The position numbers and the translations under genes were made by a program. Shown here one piece after another: positions 63,894-64,000 of a DNA stretch of 64,000 bases. The DNA lies in assembly GCF_003105155.1 (NCBI RefSeq), contig NZ_QETK01000023.1, positions 28,898 through 92,897 of the forward strand. The letters are read 5' to 3'. The notes below the pieces were generated by a model. That model saw only the letters and a program-made list of their open reading frames with translations. It was not told the origin of the DNA and ran no database searches. Within the stretch, counting starts at the first letter, position 1. Every line of letters begins with the position of its first letter. Origin of the DNA: Pseudomonas sp. SDI (GTDB lineage Bacteria; Pseudomonadota; Gammaproteobacteria; Pseudomonadales; Pseudomonadaceae).

Positions 63894-64000
63894 GGGCTTC
63901 TCTTTCGACCGCAAGCGCGGCGGCGCTTCGATGCGCAGGTGGAAAAACTGAACATTATCCGTTGCTGGGGCGAGGTTGCCAACCTTTGGGGGATTTGCGG
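63894..64000. other. argS upstream region at the window edge
   Basis: These 107 bases must contain the argS promoter on the minus strand. No further gene can be recognised before the window ends. Confidence 0.5.

Overview
The window is high-GC chromosomal DNA from a Pseudomonas, most likely of the P. putida group. The basis is gene content and order (ptsP-lgt-thyA, ilvD-rlmI, mutM-ggt-fdx-coaD, rsmD-M16 pair-ftsYEX-rpoH, hemW-rdgB-metW-metX-proC-yggS-pilT), a 147-residue CadR whose operator resembles that of P. putida, and many copies of a palindromic repeat with the core GCGGGCTCGTCCCGC. Species assignment is inference. No rRNA, tRNA, CRISPR array, transposase or integrase was seen.

Layout. 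1-7243: membrane-protein tail, HAD phosphatase, rppH-ptsP (nitrogen-PTS enzyme I), NRDE-family protein, TSUP carrier, lgt and thyA. 7409-10197: divergent cadR/cadA cadmium-zinc resistance with a MerR-type operator. 10206-16813: a phosphonate block (LysR regulator, ATPase, fused permease, binding protein, FAD amine oxidase, PhnZ-like HD oxygenase) without the 2-oxoglutarate hydroxylase PhnY. 16810-21619: a DUF3482 GTPase with its DUF2868 membrane partner, folA and the cystine carrier tcyP. 21933-23093: a decayed colicin-E9-like DNase bacteriocin with an in-frame TGA at the start of the toxin domain and two tandem immunity genes. 23300-23847: a highly structured leader before a 96-residue protein. 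23914-25755: ilvD.

26063-29103 looks like an AT-rich insertion between ilvD and rlmI that interrupted a small membrane-protein gene. It holds a Bcr/CflA-type exporter, an AurF-like diiron oxygenase and a SagB-like dehydrogenase that are both split and missing their central catalytic parts, and a 22-codon ORF with a good ribosome-binding site followed by a perfect 11-bp hairpin. I read it as a decaying peptide-modification or N-oxygenation gene cluster.

29151-63893 is mostly core: rlmI, an HDOD protein, mutM, ggt, ferredoxin, coaD, an oxidative module (GMC oxidoreductase, Tat lipoprotein, aldehyde dehydrogenase, TetR), sseA, a YheT-type hydrolase, rsmD, two M16 proteins, ftsYEX, rpoH with a sigma-E-type promoter, mtgA, thiS-thiG-trmB, hemW-rdgB-DUF4426-metW-metX, yggT-proC-yggS, a PilT-type ATPase, an NlpC/P60 peptidase, a TM2 protein, a SPOR protein and argS.
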